Below are positions 37,054 through 47,725 of a DNA stretch of 64,000 nucleotides, piece after piece; position 1 is the stretch's first letter; every line of letters begins with the position of its first letter. Origin of the DNA: Streptomyces diastatochromogenes (lineage in GTDB: Bacteria > Actinomycetota > Actinomycetes > Streptomycetales > Streptomycetaceae); the NCBI GenBank assembly GCA_001418405.1, contig LIQL01000071.1, positions 1-64,000 on the forward strand, written 5' to 3'. The translations under genes and the position numbers were made by a program. The notes below the pieces were generated by a model. It saw only the letters and a program-made list of their open reading frames with translations. It searched no databases and was not told the DNA's origin.

Positions 37054-37494
37054 TCAAGCCCTTGGAGCTCGCAGGTGTTGACGTTGGGCCAGTTCCTCGT
37101 CGTCGACCAGGGTGAGCATGGGCTGACCGGGCGCACACAACATGGTGACGAGGAATCGGCTCCAGGAGTCCGTCCGGTTGTTGCCGTCCTGGTAGTGGAT
37201 GACATCGCCACCCGGCTCCCAGAACGTCTCCCCGGCCCTGATCACCCGCTCGGGCTCGCCTTCCAGCTCGAAGAGCATCTCCCCCTCCAGCATGTACCCG
37301 AAGGCGGGTCCCGAGTGCCGGTGGGGAGGGGTACCGGGATCGCCGGGAGGGAATTCGACGACAACCGTCATCGCCTCCGCTCCCTCTGGAACGAACGGCG
37401 GTTTCGCCGACTGCAGCACGGTGAGCGCCGTCTTCCACGCTTCCGAGCGCGGCCGGCTCCCGGTGTCGCCCGCCGTCGGTTCGTCGTTCGCCAT
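37054..37494 (-). CDS. Cupin domain protein
   Basis: This 146-residue single-domain cupin has the metal-binding motif PPHRHSGPAFGYMLEGEM in the first half and FWEPGGDVIHYQDGNN in the second. Such proteins bind a metal and act as small oxygenases, isomerases or ligand sensors. GGAGG lies 8 nt before the ATG. It is 31 bp behind an NmrA-like gene on the same strand, so the two form an operon; the pair recurs in actinomycete redox loci. The substrate is unknown. The C-terminus ends near transposase debris but appears complete. Confidence 0.88.
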   Translation of the reverse strand: MANDEPTAGDTGSRPRSEAWKTALTVLQSAKPPFVPEGAEAMTVVVEFPPGDPGTPPHRHSGPAFGYMLEGEMLFELEGEPERVIRAGETFWEPGGDVIHYQDGNNRTDSWSRFLVTMLCAPGQPMLTLVDDEELAQRQHLRAPRA

Positions 37495-37525
37495 GGATGT
37501 GGCCTCCTGCGGTGGGCGGGCTGGA

Positions 37526-38257
37526 TCAGGAGAGCCAGTCGGTGTAGTGCGTGGGGGCGATACGGGCGTCGCCCTTGGTGGTGAGAACGTCGCCGCTGAC
37601 GGCGGCGAACATGCCGGCGGTGCCGTCGGTGACGACGCTGCGGCCGTCGGGACGGGCGTTCAGGGTGATCCGTCCGAGGTCGTCGAGGGGGAAGACGTCG
37701 GGCCCGCCGACCTGGAGAGTGCCGTTCAGGGGGCTGCCCGCGGCGACTTCGGCGACGGCGTCGGAGACGTCCCGGGCCGCGATCGGCTGGATCGGGGTGG
37801 TGGGCAGACGGACGACGTCACCCTCGGTGGTCCACGACAGGACCGCGGCGACGAACTCCATGAACTGGGTGGCGCGCACGATCGAGTACGGGACCGGTCC
37901 GGCCTTGAGGATCTCCTCCTGGAGGGCCTTGGCCCGGTAGTAGGCGAGACCGGGCACTTGGTCGGTGCCGACGATCGAGAGGATGACGGCGTGCCCGACC
38001 CCGCACTTCTGACCGGCGGCCAACAGGTTCTCCATCGAGATCCGGAAGAACGTGAGGGAGGCGTCGTCGAACGTAGGGGAGTTCGTCAGATTGACCATGA
38101 CGTCGGCGCCGGCCACCGCCTCCTCCACACCCTGCCCGGTGATCACGTCGACGCCCGTGGACATGGAATGCGGCACGGCCTCGTACCCTGCCGCGTTCAG
38201 CTTCTTCACGACCTGCGATCCGATCAGGCCCGTGCCACCGATCACTGCGAACTTCAT
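37526..38257 (-). CDS. NAD(P)-binding NmrA/SDR-like protein
   Basis: This 243-residue atypical short-chain dehydrogenase begins MKFAVIGGTGLIGSQVV, with a glycine-rich nucleotide motif at residues 7-13, and contains YYRAKALQEEILKAGPVPYSIVRATQFMEF-type NmrA features. It probably binds NAD(P) and either reduces a small molecule or acts as a redox sensor. GAGGGG precedes the ATG by a few bases. It is first in a two-gene operon with the cupin and is divergent from the regulatory trio starting at 38530, with about 270 bp of shared promoter space. Confidence 0.88.
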   Translation of the reverse strand: MKFAVIGGTGLIGSQVVKKLNAAGYEAVPHSMSTGVDVITGQGVEEAVAGADVMVNLTNSPTFDDASLTFFRISMENLLAAGQKCGVGHAVILSIVGTDQVPGLAYYRAKALQEEILKAGPVPYSIVRATQFMEFVAAVLSWTTEGDVVRLPTTPIQPIAARDVSDAVAEVAAGSPLNGTLQVGGPDVFPLDDLGRITLNARPDGRSVVTDGTAGMFAAVSGDVLTTKGDARIAPTHYTDWLS

Positions 38258-38529
38258 CGGTCACCCCTCGTCGCGTACCGCTGGGTCATGCCCCCAGCCT
38301 GCGACGGCTCGGTGTGCGGCGCACGCGGGCCGTGCCCGGCCAGCCGGCGCCCCCGTGGCGGACCCGTGCCGTGCTGGCTCGGCGGCGATCCGCCACCGTC
38401 AGGTCACCCAGGCCGCACGGGCCGTAGCAGCCGAAGCGGTCCGGATCGATCGAACATACGATGGTCGGGAACGAACGGGCTCGGGCAGCCCGTCGTGCCG
38501 GCCGTCGGGAGCGCGCAGGGCGGAGGAAC

Positions 38530-40202
38530 ATGGCACAGGCCACCGACGCAACGCGGACCGTCATCCTGACGGTGGACGACGACCCGGGTGTCTCCCGTGC
38601 CATCGCCCGCGACCTGCGGCTCCGCTACGGCGACGGCTACCGGATCGTCCGTGCCGAGTCCGGCGCATCCGCGTTGGAGGCGCTGCGCGAGCTGAAGCTG
38701 CGCGGCGACCTGGTGGCCGTGCTCCTCGCCGACTACCGGATGCCGCAGATGAACGGCATCGAGTTCCTCGAACAAGCCCTCGGCGTGTACCCGGGGGCGC
38801 GGCGCGTGCTGCTGACCGCCTACGCCGATACCGACGCCGCCATCGACGCGATCAACGTCGTCGACCTCGACCACTATCTCCTCAAGCCCTGGGACCCGCC
38901 CGAGGAGAAGCTGTACCCGGTCGTGGACGATCTCCTCACGGCCTGGCGGTCCAGCGACTACCGGCCGGTACCCGCCACCAAGGTGGTCGGGCACCGCTGG
39001 TCCGCCCCCTCCTCGCGGGCGCGCGAATTCCTGGCCCGCAACCAGGTGCCGTACCGCTGGTACTCCTCCGACGAGCCGGAGGGACAGCGGCTTCTGGCGG
39101 CGGCCGGGGCCGACGGTCGACGACTCCCCCTGGTGATCACGCCGGACGGTACCGCGCTGATCGAGCCGGAGCCGACCGAACTGGCCGCCCACGTGGGGCT
39201 CGCGACCACGCCGACCGCCGCGTTCTACGACCTCGTCATCATCGGCGGAGGCCCGGCCGGACTCGGCTCGGCGGTGTACGGGGCCTCCGAGGGGCTGCGG
39301 ACCGTACTGGTCGAACGGTCGGCGACGGGCGGACAGGCCGGACAGAGTTCCCGCATCGAGAACTACCTCGGTTTCCCGGACGGCGTGTCCGGTGCGCAGC
39401 TGACCGATCGTGCCCGCCGCCAGGCGAGCCGCTTCGGTGCCGAGATCCTCACCGCTCGCGAGGTCACGGGGCTGGAGGTGAACGGTCCGGCGCGCGTCGT
39501 GCGCTTCTCCGACGGCTCGGCGGTCGCCGCGCACAGCGTCATCCTGGCGACCGGAGTGTCGTACCGGCAGTTGGGGGCGCCGGGATGCGACGAGCTGACC
39601 GGCTGCGGGGTGTACTACGGCTCGTCCCTCACCGAGGCGTCGTCCTGTGAGGGCCAGGACGTCTACGTCGTCGGCGGCGCGAATTCCGCCGGGCAGGCGG
39701 CGGTGTTCCTGGCGCGGGGCGCGAAGTCGGTGACCATGCTGGTGCGCGGGGAGTCCCTGACAGCGTCGATGTCGTACTACCTGATCCAGCAGATCGACGA
39801 GGCCCCGAACATCACCGTGCGGCCCCGGACCGTCGTCGAGGAGGCGCACGGCGAGGAGCACCTGGAACGGCTGACCCTGCGGGATACCGTGACCGGCGGC
39901 ACCGAAGTCGTCGATGCCCAGTGGATGTTCGTCTTCATCGGTGCCGCCCCGCTGACCGACTGGCTCGGCGGGACTGTGCTGCGCGACGAGAACGGCTTCA
40001 TCCTGGCCGGGCCGGATTTGACGCCGGACGGGCGCCCCCCTGCCGAATGGGCACTGGACCGGCCGCCCTACCACCTGGAGACCAGCATCCCGGGTGTGTT
40101 CGTGGCGGGCGACGCACGCGCCCGGTCCGCGAAGCGCGTGGCGTCCGCCGTGGGAGAGGGAGCCATGGCCGTGATGCTCGTCCACCGCTTCCTGGAGCAG
40201 TC

Positions 40203-40206
<4 letters not shown>
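38530..40206 (+). CDS. Response regulator fused to glutaredoxin-like and thioredoxin-reductase-like domains
   Basis: This 558-residue fusion has three parts. Residues 10-140 are a CheY-type receiver with DDD at 16-18, phosphoacceptor Asp68 in LLADYRMP and Lys119 in LLKPW. Residues 150-225 look like a glutaredoxin/thioredoxin fold in which the expected CxxC is Ser158-A-P-Ser161. Residues 232-558 are an FAD/NADPH oxidoreductase of thioredoxin-reductase type (IIGGGPAGLGSA, later GVFVAGDAR) in which the redox CATC is replaced by GSSL (364-367, after CGVYYG). It is therefore unlikely to reduce disulfides. The ATG has GGAGG 4 nt upstream and the stop overlaps the next gene as ATGA. Databases name relatives fused response regulator/thioredoxin-disulfide reductase. 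Phospho-control of a flavin-based output is an inference. Confidence 0.92.
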
Positions 40207-41674
<1,468 letters not shown>

Positions 41675-41678
<4 letters not shown>

Positions 41679-42028
41679 CCGACATCGACGGCATCGCGGC
41701 GAGCGTCCCGCCCAGCAGTACCGGCTGCGCGGACTGCGACGCGGCGGGGGGCTGGTGGTTCCACCTACGGCGCTGCGCGCAGTGCGGCCACATCGGCTGC
41801 TGCGACTCGTCACCGGCCCAGCACGCCACCGCCCACTGGAAGTCCTCCGGGCATCCCGTGGTGCAGAGCTTCGAGCCGGGTGAGGAGTGGTACTGGAACT
41901 ACGCCACCGACGTGCTGTACGAGGCCGGACCGGAACTGGCACCGCCGACCAGCCACCCGGCCGCACAACCGACCCCGGGACCGGCCGACCGTGTCCCGCG
42001 GAACTGGCCGGACCTGCTGCACCCCTGA
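41675..42028 (+). CDS. UBP-type zinc finger domain protein
   Basis: This 117-residue protein is essentially one UBP-type zinc finger. Cys18, Cys21, Cys34, Cys37, Cys42 and His50, His54, His60 supply the ligands in the bacterial pattern CxxC, CxxCGxxGCCDSSPxxHAxxH, followed by SGHPVVQSFEPGEEWYWNY. A Pro-rich tail follows. In eukaryotes such fingers bind ubiquitin C-termini; the bacterial role is unknown. Coupling to the kinase and the receiver-flavoprotein suggests it is part of the same signalling complex. Its start overlaps the kinase stop as ATGA. Confidence 0.9.
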
Positions 42029-42190
42029 GAACCGGCGGCGAAATGACCAAAAGAGACATGCAGACGCCCGACTGTGGCGTGAACAAGGGTGCAGGCTCCG
42101 CTTGTCACCCCACAACCCGACCGCAGCGCCACACCCTCCAGCCGGCTGCGCTCGTCACCATGCGTTACTCGGACCCCAGGGAGTATTCCC

Positions 42191-43162
42191 ATGGCTGCTC
42201 AGACCGCATCGATCGTCCTTGAGCCCGAAGCACAGGACATCGCCGACGCGACCTCGCAACACCCGTTCCTGTACGAGCTGCAACCCGCCGCGGCGCGCAA
42301 GGTCCTCGACGACCTCCAGGCCGCACCGGTCGACAAGCTGCCCGTCGACGAGGAGTGGGTCACCGTTCCCGCCGCAGTGGGAGACGTACGGGTCCGCATC
42401 GTCACACCGCGGGGGACCACTGGAACGCTGCCCGTCGTGCTGTACATGCACGGCGGTGGCTGGGTACTCGGCAATGCCGGCACGCACGACCGCCTGGTGC
42501 GCGAGTTGGCGGTCGGCGCCCGTGCGGCGGTGGCATTCGTGGAGTACACACCGTCGCCCGAGGCCCACTACCCCGTGGCCATCGAGCAGGGTTACGCCAC
42601 CGCGCAGTGGATCGTCCAGGAGGGTGCGTCCAAGGGGCTGGACGCACAGCGCATGGCAGTGGCCGGGGAATCGGTCGGCGGAAACATGACGGCCGCACTC
42701 GCCCTCATGGCCAAGGAACGCGGAGACGTCACGTTCGTACAGCAGTCGATGTACTACCCCGTCACGGACGCGGCCATGAACACCGATTCCTACGACCAGT
42801 TCGCCACCGGCTACTACCTGAGCCGCAGGCTGATGGAGTGGTTCTGGGACGCGTACACGACCGACCCGGACCAGCGCGCGGAGATCACCGCGTCCCCCAA
42901 CCGCGCCGCCATCGGCCAACTCACCGGTCTGCCGCCCGCCCTGCTGATCGTCGACGAGGCCGACGTGCTCCGCGACGAGGGCGAGGCCTACGCGGCCAAG
43001 CTCCGAGCAGCCGGTGTGCCGGTGACCACCGTGCGCTACGACGGCACGGTCCACGACTTCATGATGCTCAACTCGCTGAGCCGTTCCAAAGCCGCTCGCG
43101 GAGCCATCGACCAGGCCACGGCGTTCCTCCGCAACGCCCTCGGGACAGCCCAGGTCTCATAG
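42191..43162 (+). CDS. Alpha/beta hydrolase, hormone-sensitive lipase group
   Basis: This 323-residue esterase/lipase has the oxyanion motif MHGGGW (residues 86-91), the nucleophile elbow GESVGG with Ser161, an acid in VDEADVLRDEG near 255 and the catalytic His in TVHDFMM near 285. That set defines the HSL (family IV) carboxylesterases acting on small acyl esters. The ATG has AGGGAG 7 nt upstream. No signal peptide is seen, so it is cytoplasmic. It lies 160 bp after the zinc finger gene and 120 bp before an SDR in the same direction; a link to either is unproven. Confidence 0.92.
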   Translation: MAAQTASIVLEPEAQDIADATSQHPFLYELQPAAARKVLDDLQAAPVDKLPVDEEWVTVPAAVGDVRVRIVTPRGTTGTLPVVLYMHGGGWVLGNAGTHDRLVRELAVGARAAVAFVEYTPSPEAHYPVAIEQGYATAQWIVQEGASKGLDAQRMAVAGESVGGNMTAALALMAKERGDVTFVQQSMYYPVTDAAMNTDSYDQFATGYYLSRRLMEWFWDAYTTDPDQRAEITASPNRAAIGQLTGLPPALLIVDEADVLRDEGEAYAAKLRAAGVPVTTVRYDGTVHDFMMLNSLSRSKAARGAIDQATAFLRNALGTAQVS

Positions 43163-43284
43163 GCGGGCCCGGCACCAGCACAAGCGGCAGTAGTGCGTCG
43201 TGACGTTGGGTCGCGAAGACGCCGGGCCGGTATCTCGGCCGCGTCGGATTCCGGCACATCCTCGCAACGGAAGGAAGGCGCCTG

Positions 43285-44070
43285 ATGGCAGCAGTGCACA
43301 GCGCACGCTTCGAGGGCAAGGTCGCCGTGGTGACAGGCGGCAGCGGGGGCATCGGCGCTGCGGTCGCCACGCGGCTGGCCGTGGAGGGTGCCGCCGTCGT
43401 GATCGGCTACCGGAGCAACCAGGAATCGGCGCAGGCCCTGGTCTCCGCACTCACCGCGGACGGTCGCCGCGCCCTCGCACTACGTGCCGACGTCGCCGAT
43501 CCCGACCAGACCAAGGCACTGATCGAACGGGCCGTGGACGAGTACGGACAGCTCGACGTCCTGGCATCCTGCGCGGGCATCGAGCACTTCGACGCTCTGG
43601 AGAACATCACCCCAGCCGACTTCGACCGCGTCTTCTCCGTCAACACCCGCGGCCAGCTGTTCGCCACCCAGTACGCCGCCGCCCACATGGGCGCAGGCGG
43701 CAGGATCGTGCTCACGTCCTCCATCAGCGCCTCCCGCGCGGTGTTCCACCACACCCTGTACGCCGCGTCCAAAGCAGCCGTGGAGGCGATGGTCCTCAAC
43801 CTGTCCGCCGAACTCGGCCAGCGCGACATCACCGTCAACGCCATCGCCCCCGGCGGTACCGCCACCGACATGGCCGCCGAAGTGGGCGCTCTCTACCTGC
43901 ACCCCCAGTCGAGGAGCACCATGTCCCTGGACCAGTGGATCGCAGTGCACGGCGCGCTCGGCCGTCTGGCGCAACCCGAGGAGATTGCCGCCGGCTACGC
44001 CTACCTCGCCTCCGACGACGCCGCCTACATGACAGGCCGCACCCTGCCCGTCGACGGCGGCTTCTTCTGA
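43285..44070 (+). CDS. Short-chain dehydrogenase/reductase (classical)
   Basis: This 261-residue classical SDR has all key motifs intact: TGGSGGIG (residues 17-24), catalytic Ser in LTSSIS (144-149), Tyr159 and Lys163 in YAASK, and APGGTATDM plus the C-terminal DGGFF. It resembles FabG/3-oxoacyl reductase-like or glucose dehydrogenase-like enzymes. GGAAGG lies 11 nt before the ATG. The substrate cannot be predicted. It may be cotranscribed with the esterase upstream. Confidence 0.92.
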   Translation: MAAVHSARFEGKVAVVTGGSGGIGAAVATRLAVEGAAVVIGYRSNQESAQALVSALTADGRRALALRADVADPDQTKALIERAVDEYGQLDVLASCAGIEHFDALENITPADFDRVFSVNTRGQLFATQYAAAHMGAGGRIVLTSSISASRAVFHHTLYAASKAAVEAMVLNLSAELGQRDITVNAIAPGGTATDMAAEVGALYLHPQSRSTMSLDQWIAVHGALGRLAQPEEIAAGYAYLASDDAAYMTGRTLPVDGGFF

Positions 44071-44072
44071 AC

Positions 44073-44109
44073 GAGGTGGGATGACGTTCTTAAAGGAGGT
44101 GGGATGACG
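44073..44109. repeat. 14-bp direct repeat after SDR gene
   Basis: The sequence GAGGTGGGATGACG occurs at 44073-44086 and again at 44096-44109, a 23-bp period. Both copies place a GAGG ahead of an ATG. No gene follows on this strand before 44274, so the significance is unclear. Confidence 0.6.
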
Positions 44110-44274
44110 CGGCCCGCGGCCTTGACGAGCGGAGGTCTTCAGGTGGCCTGTGGCTGTGTTGAACAGGTTCACGAAGGCGCTGGTCGGGTGCCCGCTCACG
44201 CACTGTCGGTGACCGGCTGAGATCGCCGCCGCCACCGACCCCGGCCGCGCGCGCCGACGACTCCTGACAGGCGA

Positions 44275-44637
44275 TCACGCACCACCTTCGGCGCGTCGCA
44301 GCGCGTCGACGTCGAAAGGGCCAATGCCGAGCATCTGGTGGACGTGCCACTCGATGATCTCGATCGTTGCCTGACCATCGCGTGCCAGGGGATCGCTCTG
44401 CGCGATGGTTTCCGCGTCGGAACGGGAGCGTGCACGCACCACGTACAGCCCCATCGTGCCGTCCGAGCTGGGGCCGGAGATCAGCACGCTGCCCCGTTCG
44501 TGCTGGCCGCGCATCCAAGCCAGGTGCTCCTCCAGCACACGCTGCGACTCCGCCAACGGGGCCTCGCTGCGCCTACTCACCAGGTACCAGATCATGATCG
44601 CACCACCGTCCAAGGCCGCCGCTGGAATGCACTCCAT
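44275..44637 (-). CDS. YCII-related domain protein
   Basis: This 120-residue protein belongs to the YciI-like dimeric alpha+beta barrel group. It shows MIWYLVSRRSEAPLAESQRV, LEEHLAWMRGQHERGSVLISGP and SDPLARDGQATIEIIEWHV, the typical RxxHxxxL/GPxxD and PF-like pattern. Relatives are small hydrolase- or isomerase-like proteins of largely unknown role. The ATG is chosen for the AGAGGGGG site 5 nt upstream; an ATG 14 codons later is the alternative. It is convergent with nothing and stands alone. Confidence 0.8.
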   Translation of the reverse strand: MECIPAAALDGGAIMIWYLVSRRSEAPLAESQRVLEEHLAWMRGQHERGSVLISGPSSDGTMGLYVVRARSRSDAETIAQSDPLARDGQATIEIIEWHVHQMLGIGPFDVDALRRAEGGA

Positions 44638-44864
44638 CAGAACCCCCTCTCGTCCGGCACAACGACTCGCCGACCTCCGCGCGGTCAGGTCGATGACTGC
44701 GGTTCCTCTCGCTGACGTCCTGTTAGGACGGCCTTGGGAGGTCCCGAAGCCACCGTCGACTAACTTCACTGTCCAAGGACAGAAGCGGAGCACAACCACG
44801 GCGGAGCATCCCGCCGGCGAGACGGCGGATGCATCCGAGGTGGGGTGGGATGGGGTGGGGTGGG

Positions 44865-45602
44865 ATGAGCGGGTACGGACGCCGGCAGCATCACCGTACG
44901 GTGGACCGGGTCGCGTGGGTCTTGGAGGCGGCCGCGCGGGCGCCGGGTGGGGTGACGGTGGCCGAGTTGGCGCGGACGGTCGGGGCGCCGGCGAGTTCGG
45001 TGCAGGATCTGGTCAACGGCCTTGTCGCGACGGGGTTTCTGCTGGAACAGCACCGGCGCTTCCGGCTCGGGCCCGCGCCGCACGTCCTCAACCTCATCGC
45101 CGGCCGGGTCGTCCCGCGGATCAGCCAGGCCGAGCTCGACGAACTGAGCCGCGTCGCGGGTACCCCGGTGCTGCTCACGGTGCGGGTCGGGCTCGACGCC
45201 GTGTACCTCGCGCGCGGCGGCGAGGACCACATTCCCCGCCTCGTCCCGCTCGCCGACCAGCACCTGGCCCGGCCGCTGCTGCGTACCGCCGCGGGCCGTC
45301 TGCTGCTGGCCTTCACAGACGAGGTGGAACGCCGGGGGCTGCTCGACGAGTTGGCCGGCCATGACCCCGAGGCGGTCGCCGAGTTCCGCCGCGCTCTTCC
45401 GTCGATCCGGTCGTCGCGGATCAGCCGCAGCGAGGGTCTGGCCGATCCGGAGGTCAGCGCGCTTGCGATCCCGGTCACCGATGGGCCCGTCGTCACGGGG
45501 GCCCTGGCTCTGATGCACCGGCGTCGCGGCCGCTCGGAGCGGCTGTGCCTGGACCGGGCGGCGTCCCGGCTCGTCGCGCACCTTCAGGAGAAGCGGGCGT
45601 GA
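44865..45602 (+). CDS. IclR family regulator
   Basis: This 245-residue regulator has an IclR winged helix-turn-helix at the N-terminus (VAWVLEAAARAPGGVTVAELA, then SSVQDLVNGLVATGFL) and an effector domain of the GAF-like IclR type (RVGLDAVYLARGG, AAGRLLLAF, LAIPVTDGPVVTGALAL). The ATG is preceded by a GGGGTGGGG run serving as ribosome site. The gene lies 70 bp before a CoA-transferase on the same strand, with a perfect 22-bp palindrome between them. It probably controls that gene and possibly the ferredoxin/P450 set downstream. Confidence 0.9.
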   Translation: MSGYGRRQHHRTVDRVAWVLEAAARAPGGVTVAELARTVGAPASSVQDLVNGLVATGFLLEQHRRFRLGPAPHVLNLIAGRVVPRISQAELDELSRVAGTPVLLTVRVGLDAVYLARGGEDHIPRLVPLADQHLARPLLRTAAGRLLLAFTDEVERRGLLDELAGHDPEAVAEFRRALPSIRSSRISRSEGLADPEVSALAIPVTDGPVVTGALALMHRRRGRSERLCLDRAASRLVAHLQEKRA

Positions 45603-45612
45603 CCTCCGCATC

Positions 45613-45634
45613 GATTCACGGATATCCGTGAATC
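45613..45634. promoter_or_regulatory. Perfect 22-bp palindrome, putative IclR operator
   Basis: The arms GATTCACGGAT and ATCCGTGAATC are exact reverse complements without spacer. The site sits 10 bp after the IclR stop and 38 bp before the CoA-transferase start, where a repressor or activator would act on the latter. Confidence 0.8.
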
Positions 45635-45671
45635 CGGGCGCTCGTGCCGTGCGGGGAACGACCATCCCGGC

Positions 45672-47123
45672 ATGACTTCGCACACGCAGTCCACGACCAA
45701 GCAGACACCGCCGACGCCCGAGATCGTCTCCCAACTGCTGCGCACCCTCGGCGACCCCGACCCGGTTCGGGGAGCCGAGGACATCACCGTCGTCGGGGCC
45801 GATCCCCTGGTGCCCTCGGTGCACCGCCTCGCCGATGCCATGTCCGCCGCGATCGGTGTCTTCGGTCGGCAGACGGCGGCCGTCGGTGAACTGCGCGGTC
45901 ACCGGCACCAGAAGGTGGAGGTGCAGGCCGGGGCAGCGATCGACCAGCTCATGGCGACGTATCACACGACGCTGTCGGGGCGCCCGATCGGTGCCTTGCT
46001 CGACGATCCGGCGCTGCTCGGCAACAACGACTTCTACCGGGCGCGCGACGGTCGTTGGATCTTCATCATCGCCACCTATCCGCACCTGCGCGACGCGGTC
46101 CACTCCGTGCTGAGGTGCGGACTCGACAAGGTGGACATCGCGCGGGCCGCGGCCGACTGGGACGCCTTCACGCTGGAGGAGGCCATCTGTGCCCGGGGCG
46201 GCGTCGCCTGTGTGGTGCGCAGCCGGGACGAGTGGCTGGCACACCCCGCGGGGCGGTATGTCGCGCAGCGCCCGGTCGTCGAGGTCGAACGCGTCGGTGA
46301 CGGTCCGGTCCGGCCTCTGGAACCGATCGGTGCGGCCGACGAGGCGCTCGCGGGCCTCCGGGTACTCGATCTCACCCACGTCATCGCGGGTCCGGTATCG
46401 ACGCGGCTGCTCGCCCAGTTCGGCGCCGACGTGCTGCACTTGACGCGTCCCGACCGCCCCGACCCGATCCCGATGATCGCCATGACCGGCGGCGGCAAGC
46501 GCAACGCCTACTGCGACCTGCGCGACGCCCACGACCGTGCGGCCTTCCACGACGCGCTCCAGGAAGCGGACGTCTTCGTGCACGCCTACCGGGGGCTCGC
46601 CCGACACGGGGCGTCGACCGAGGAACTCGTCCGGCGCCGCCCCGGACTCATCGCCCTCGAATACCATGCCTGGGGCTCCGAAGGCCCCTGGGGCGAACGC
46701 GGTGGGTTCGACCAACTCGCCTGCTCCGCAACCGGGTTCGCCATGGAAGAGTGGACCGACCGCCCCTCGCTGCCGCCGACGTACCTGCTCAACGACTACC
46801 TCGCCGCCTACCTCGGCGCTGCCGCCGTCGCCACGGTCCTGCGTCGACGTGCGACAGAGGGCGGCTCCTGGCGGATCCGCGTGACCCTGGCCGGAGTGTG
46901 TCACTGGGTGCAGGAACTCGGGCTGCTGGCACGGGAGGACGTACGCGGCCTTCCCCTGCCCGGGCGCACACCGCTGGCCGCACTCTCGACCACCGCGACC
47001 GACTTCGGCCCCCTCACCGAACCGGCCACACCGTTCGACTACAGCAGCCGCCCGGTCCCCCAGCCCGGCCGACGCTCCCCACTCGGGTCTGCCCCGTTCC
47101 AGTGGCTCCAGGGAGCTGTCTGA
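45672..47123 (+). CDS. Class III CoA-transferase family protein
   Basis: This 483-residue member of the CaiB/BaiF (class III) CoA-transferase family has the core signature LRVLDLTHVIAGPVSTRLLA, with GADVLHLTRPDRPD in the second half and the catalytic-aspartate region ERGGFDQLACSATGF. The first 230 residues form the other lobe and are unusually placed ahead of the core. Members move CoA between carboxylic acids, for example in degradation of aromatic or branched acids. The IclR gene upstream and the P450 electron chain downstream suggest a catabolic or modification unit for an acyl-CoA substrate; this is inference. Confidence 0.87.
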   Translation: MTSHTQSTTKQTPPTPEIVSQLLRTLGDPDPVRGAEDITVVGADPLVPSVHRLADAMSAAIGVFGRQTAAVGELRGHRHQKVEVQAGAAIDQLMATYHTTLSGRPIGALLDDPALLGNNDFYRARDGRWIFIIATYPHLRDAVHSVLRCGLDKVDIARAAADWDAFTLEEAICARGGVACVVRSRDEWLAHPAGRYVAQRPVVEVERVGDGPVRPLEPIGAADEALAGLRVLDLTHVIAGPVSTRLLAQFGADVLHLTRPDRPDPIPMIAMTGGGKRNAYCDLRDAHDRAAFHDALQEADVFVHAYRGLARHGASTEELVRRRPGLIALEYHAWGSEGPWGERGGFDQLACSATGFAMEEWTDRPSLPPTYLLNDYLAAYLGAAAVATVLRRRATEGGSWRIRVTLAGVCHWVQELGLLAREDVRGLPLPGRTPLAALSTTATDFGPLTEPATPFDYSSRPVPQPGRRSPLGSAPFQWLQGAV

Positions 47124-47485
47124 GGACGTGAGGGTGCGGGGGCTACGCAACCCCCAGACCGAGCTCAGCGATGGGACCGCGGGCGGGCCCGAGGGGGTCC
47201 GGCACGGGTGGTCAACTCTCCTGTCTGGCCGGATGCTTTCGCGGTCCGTGATGGGGCACGGGATCGCCCGCGCGCATCCTGTGGGAATGCTCGCCTGACC
47301 TGCAAGAACAGGCCGATCTCGGGTGGTGGGGAGTCGGCGCGCCCAGGCCGCGTATCCGGTTTGCGAGCCGCTGCGAAGGGGCCGATCCTGAGGGAGAGGT
47401 ATGCCAACGATCGTGTGGACCGAACGCGAGGGCTGCGGAGCGTGCGGCCGCCGGAGCCGGAGCCTGAGCAGGAAGCGGGTTCCAG
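47124..47485. other. Intergenic stretch before ferredoxin
   Basis: These 362 bp hold no supported gene. A GGGGG/CCCCC mini-hairpin at about 47137-47155 is too short to call. A promoter for the ferredoxin-reductase-P450 unit is expected here but no clear element was seen. Confidence 0.4.
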
Positions 47486-47725
47486 ATGAGGCTTGTCGTC
47501 GATCTCAACCGGTGCCAGGGCTTCGCGCAGTGCGTCTTCCTCGCCCCGGACGTGTTCGCCCTGCACGGCGAGGAAGCGCTGTTGTTCTCCCCCCGTTTCG
47601 ACGAGGAGCAACGCGACCGGGTGGAGAAGGCCGCGGCGGCCTGCCCGGTGCAGGCCATCCTCGTCGACTACTCCGACGAGCCGACCAGGGGCGTGACGGG
47701 GGGTGTGGAGCCCCATGTCGACTGA
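47486..47725 (+). CDS. [3Fe-4S] ferredoxin
   Basis: This 79-residue ferredoxin has Cys10, Cys16 and Cys53 in the pattern RCQGFAQC...CPVQAI. The fourth cysteine position is occupied by Phe13, which indicates a 3Fe-4S cluster as in P450-partner ferredoxins of Streptomyces. Its end overlaps the reductase gene by 11 bp, so it passes electrons from that reductase to the P450 1.4 kb downstream. Confidence 0.93.
   Translation: MRLVVDLNRCQGFAQCVFLAPDVFALHGEEALLFSPRFDEEQRDRVEKAAAACPVQAILVDYSDEPTRGVTGGVEPHVD

Noticed and set aside
44110-44274. Possible transposase debris between the SDR and YCII genes
   Set aside because: Translations in all frames gave no motif that could be tied to a transposase family.
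44840-44868. GGTGGGGTGGGATG short tandem repeat
   Set aside because: Only two imperfect units that form the ribosome-site region of the IclR gene; no sign of a functional repeat array.
44766-47150. A 794-codon minus-strand frame across the IclR and CoA-transferase genes
   Set aside because: It lies opposite two well-supported genes and has no domain.
47135-47156. GGGGG...CCCCC mini-hairpin after the CoA-transferase
   Set aside because: A five-bp stem with an 8-nt loop is expected by chance at this GC content.
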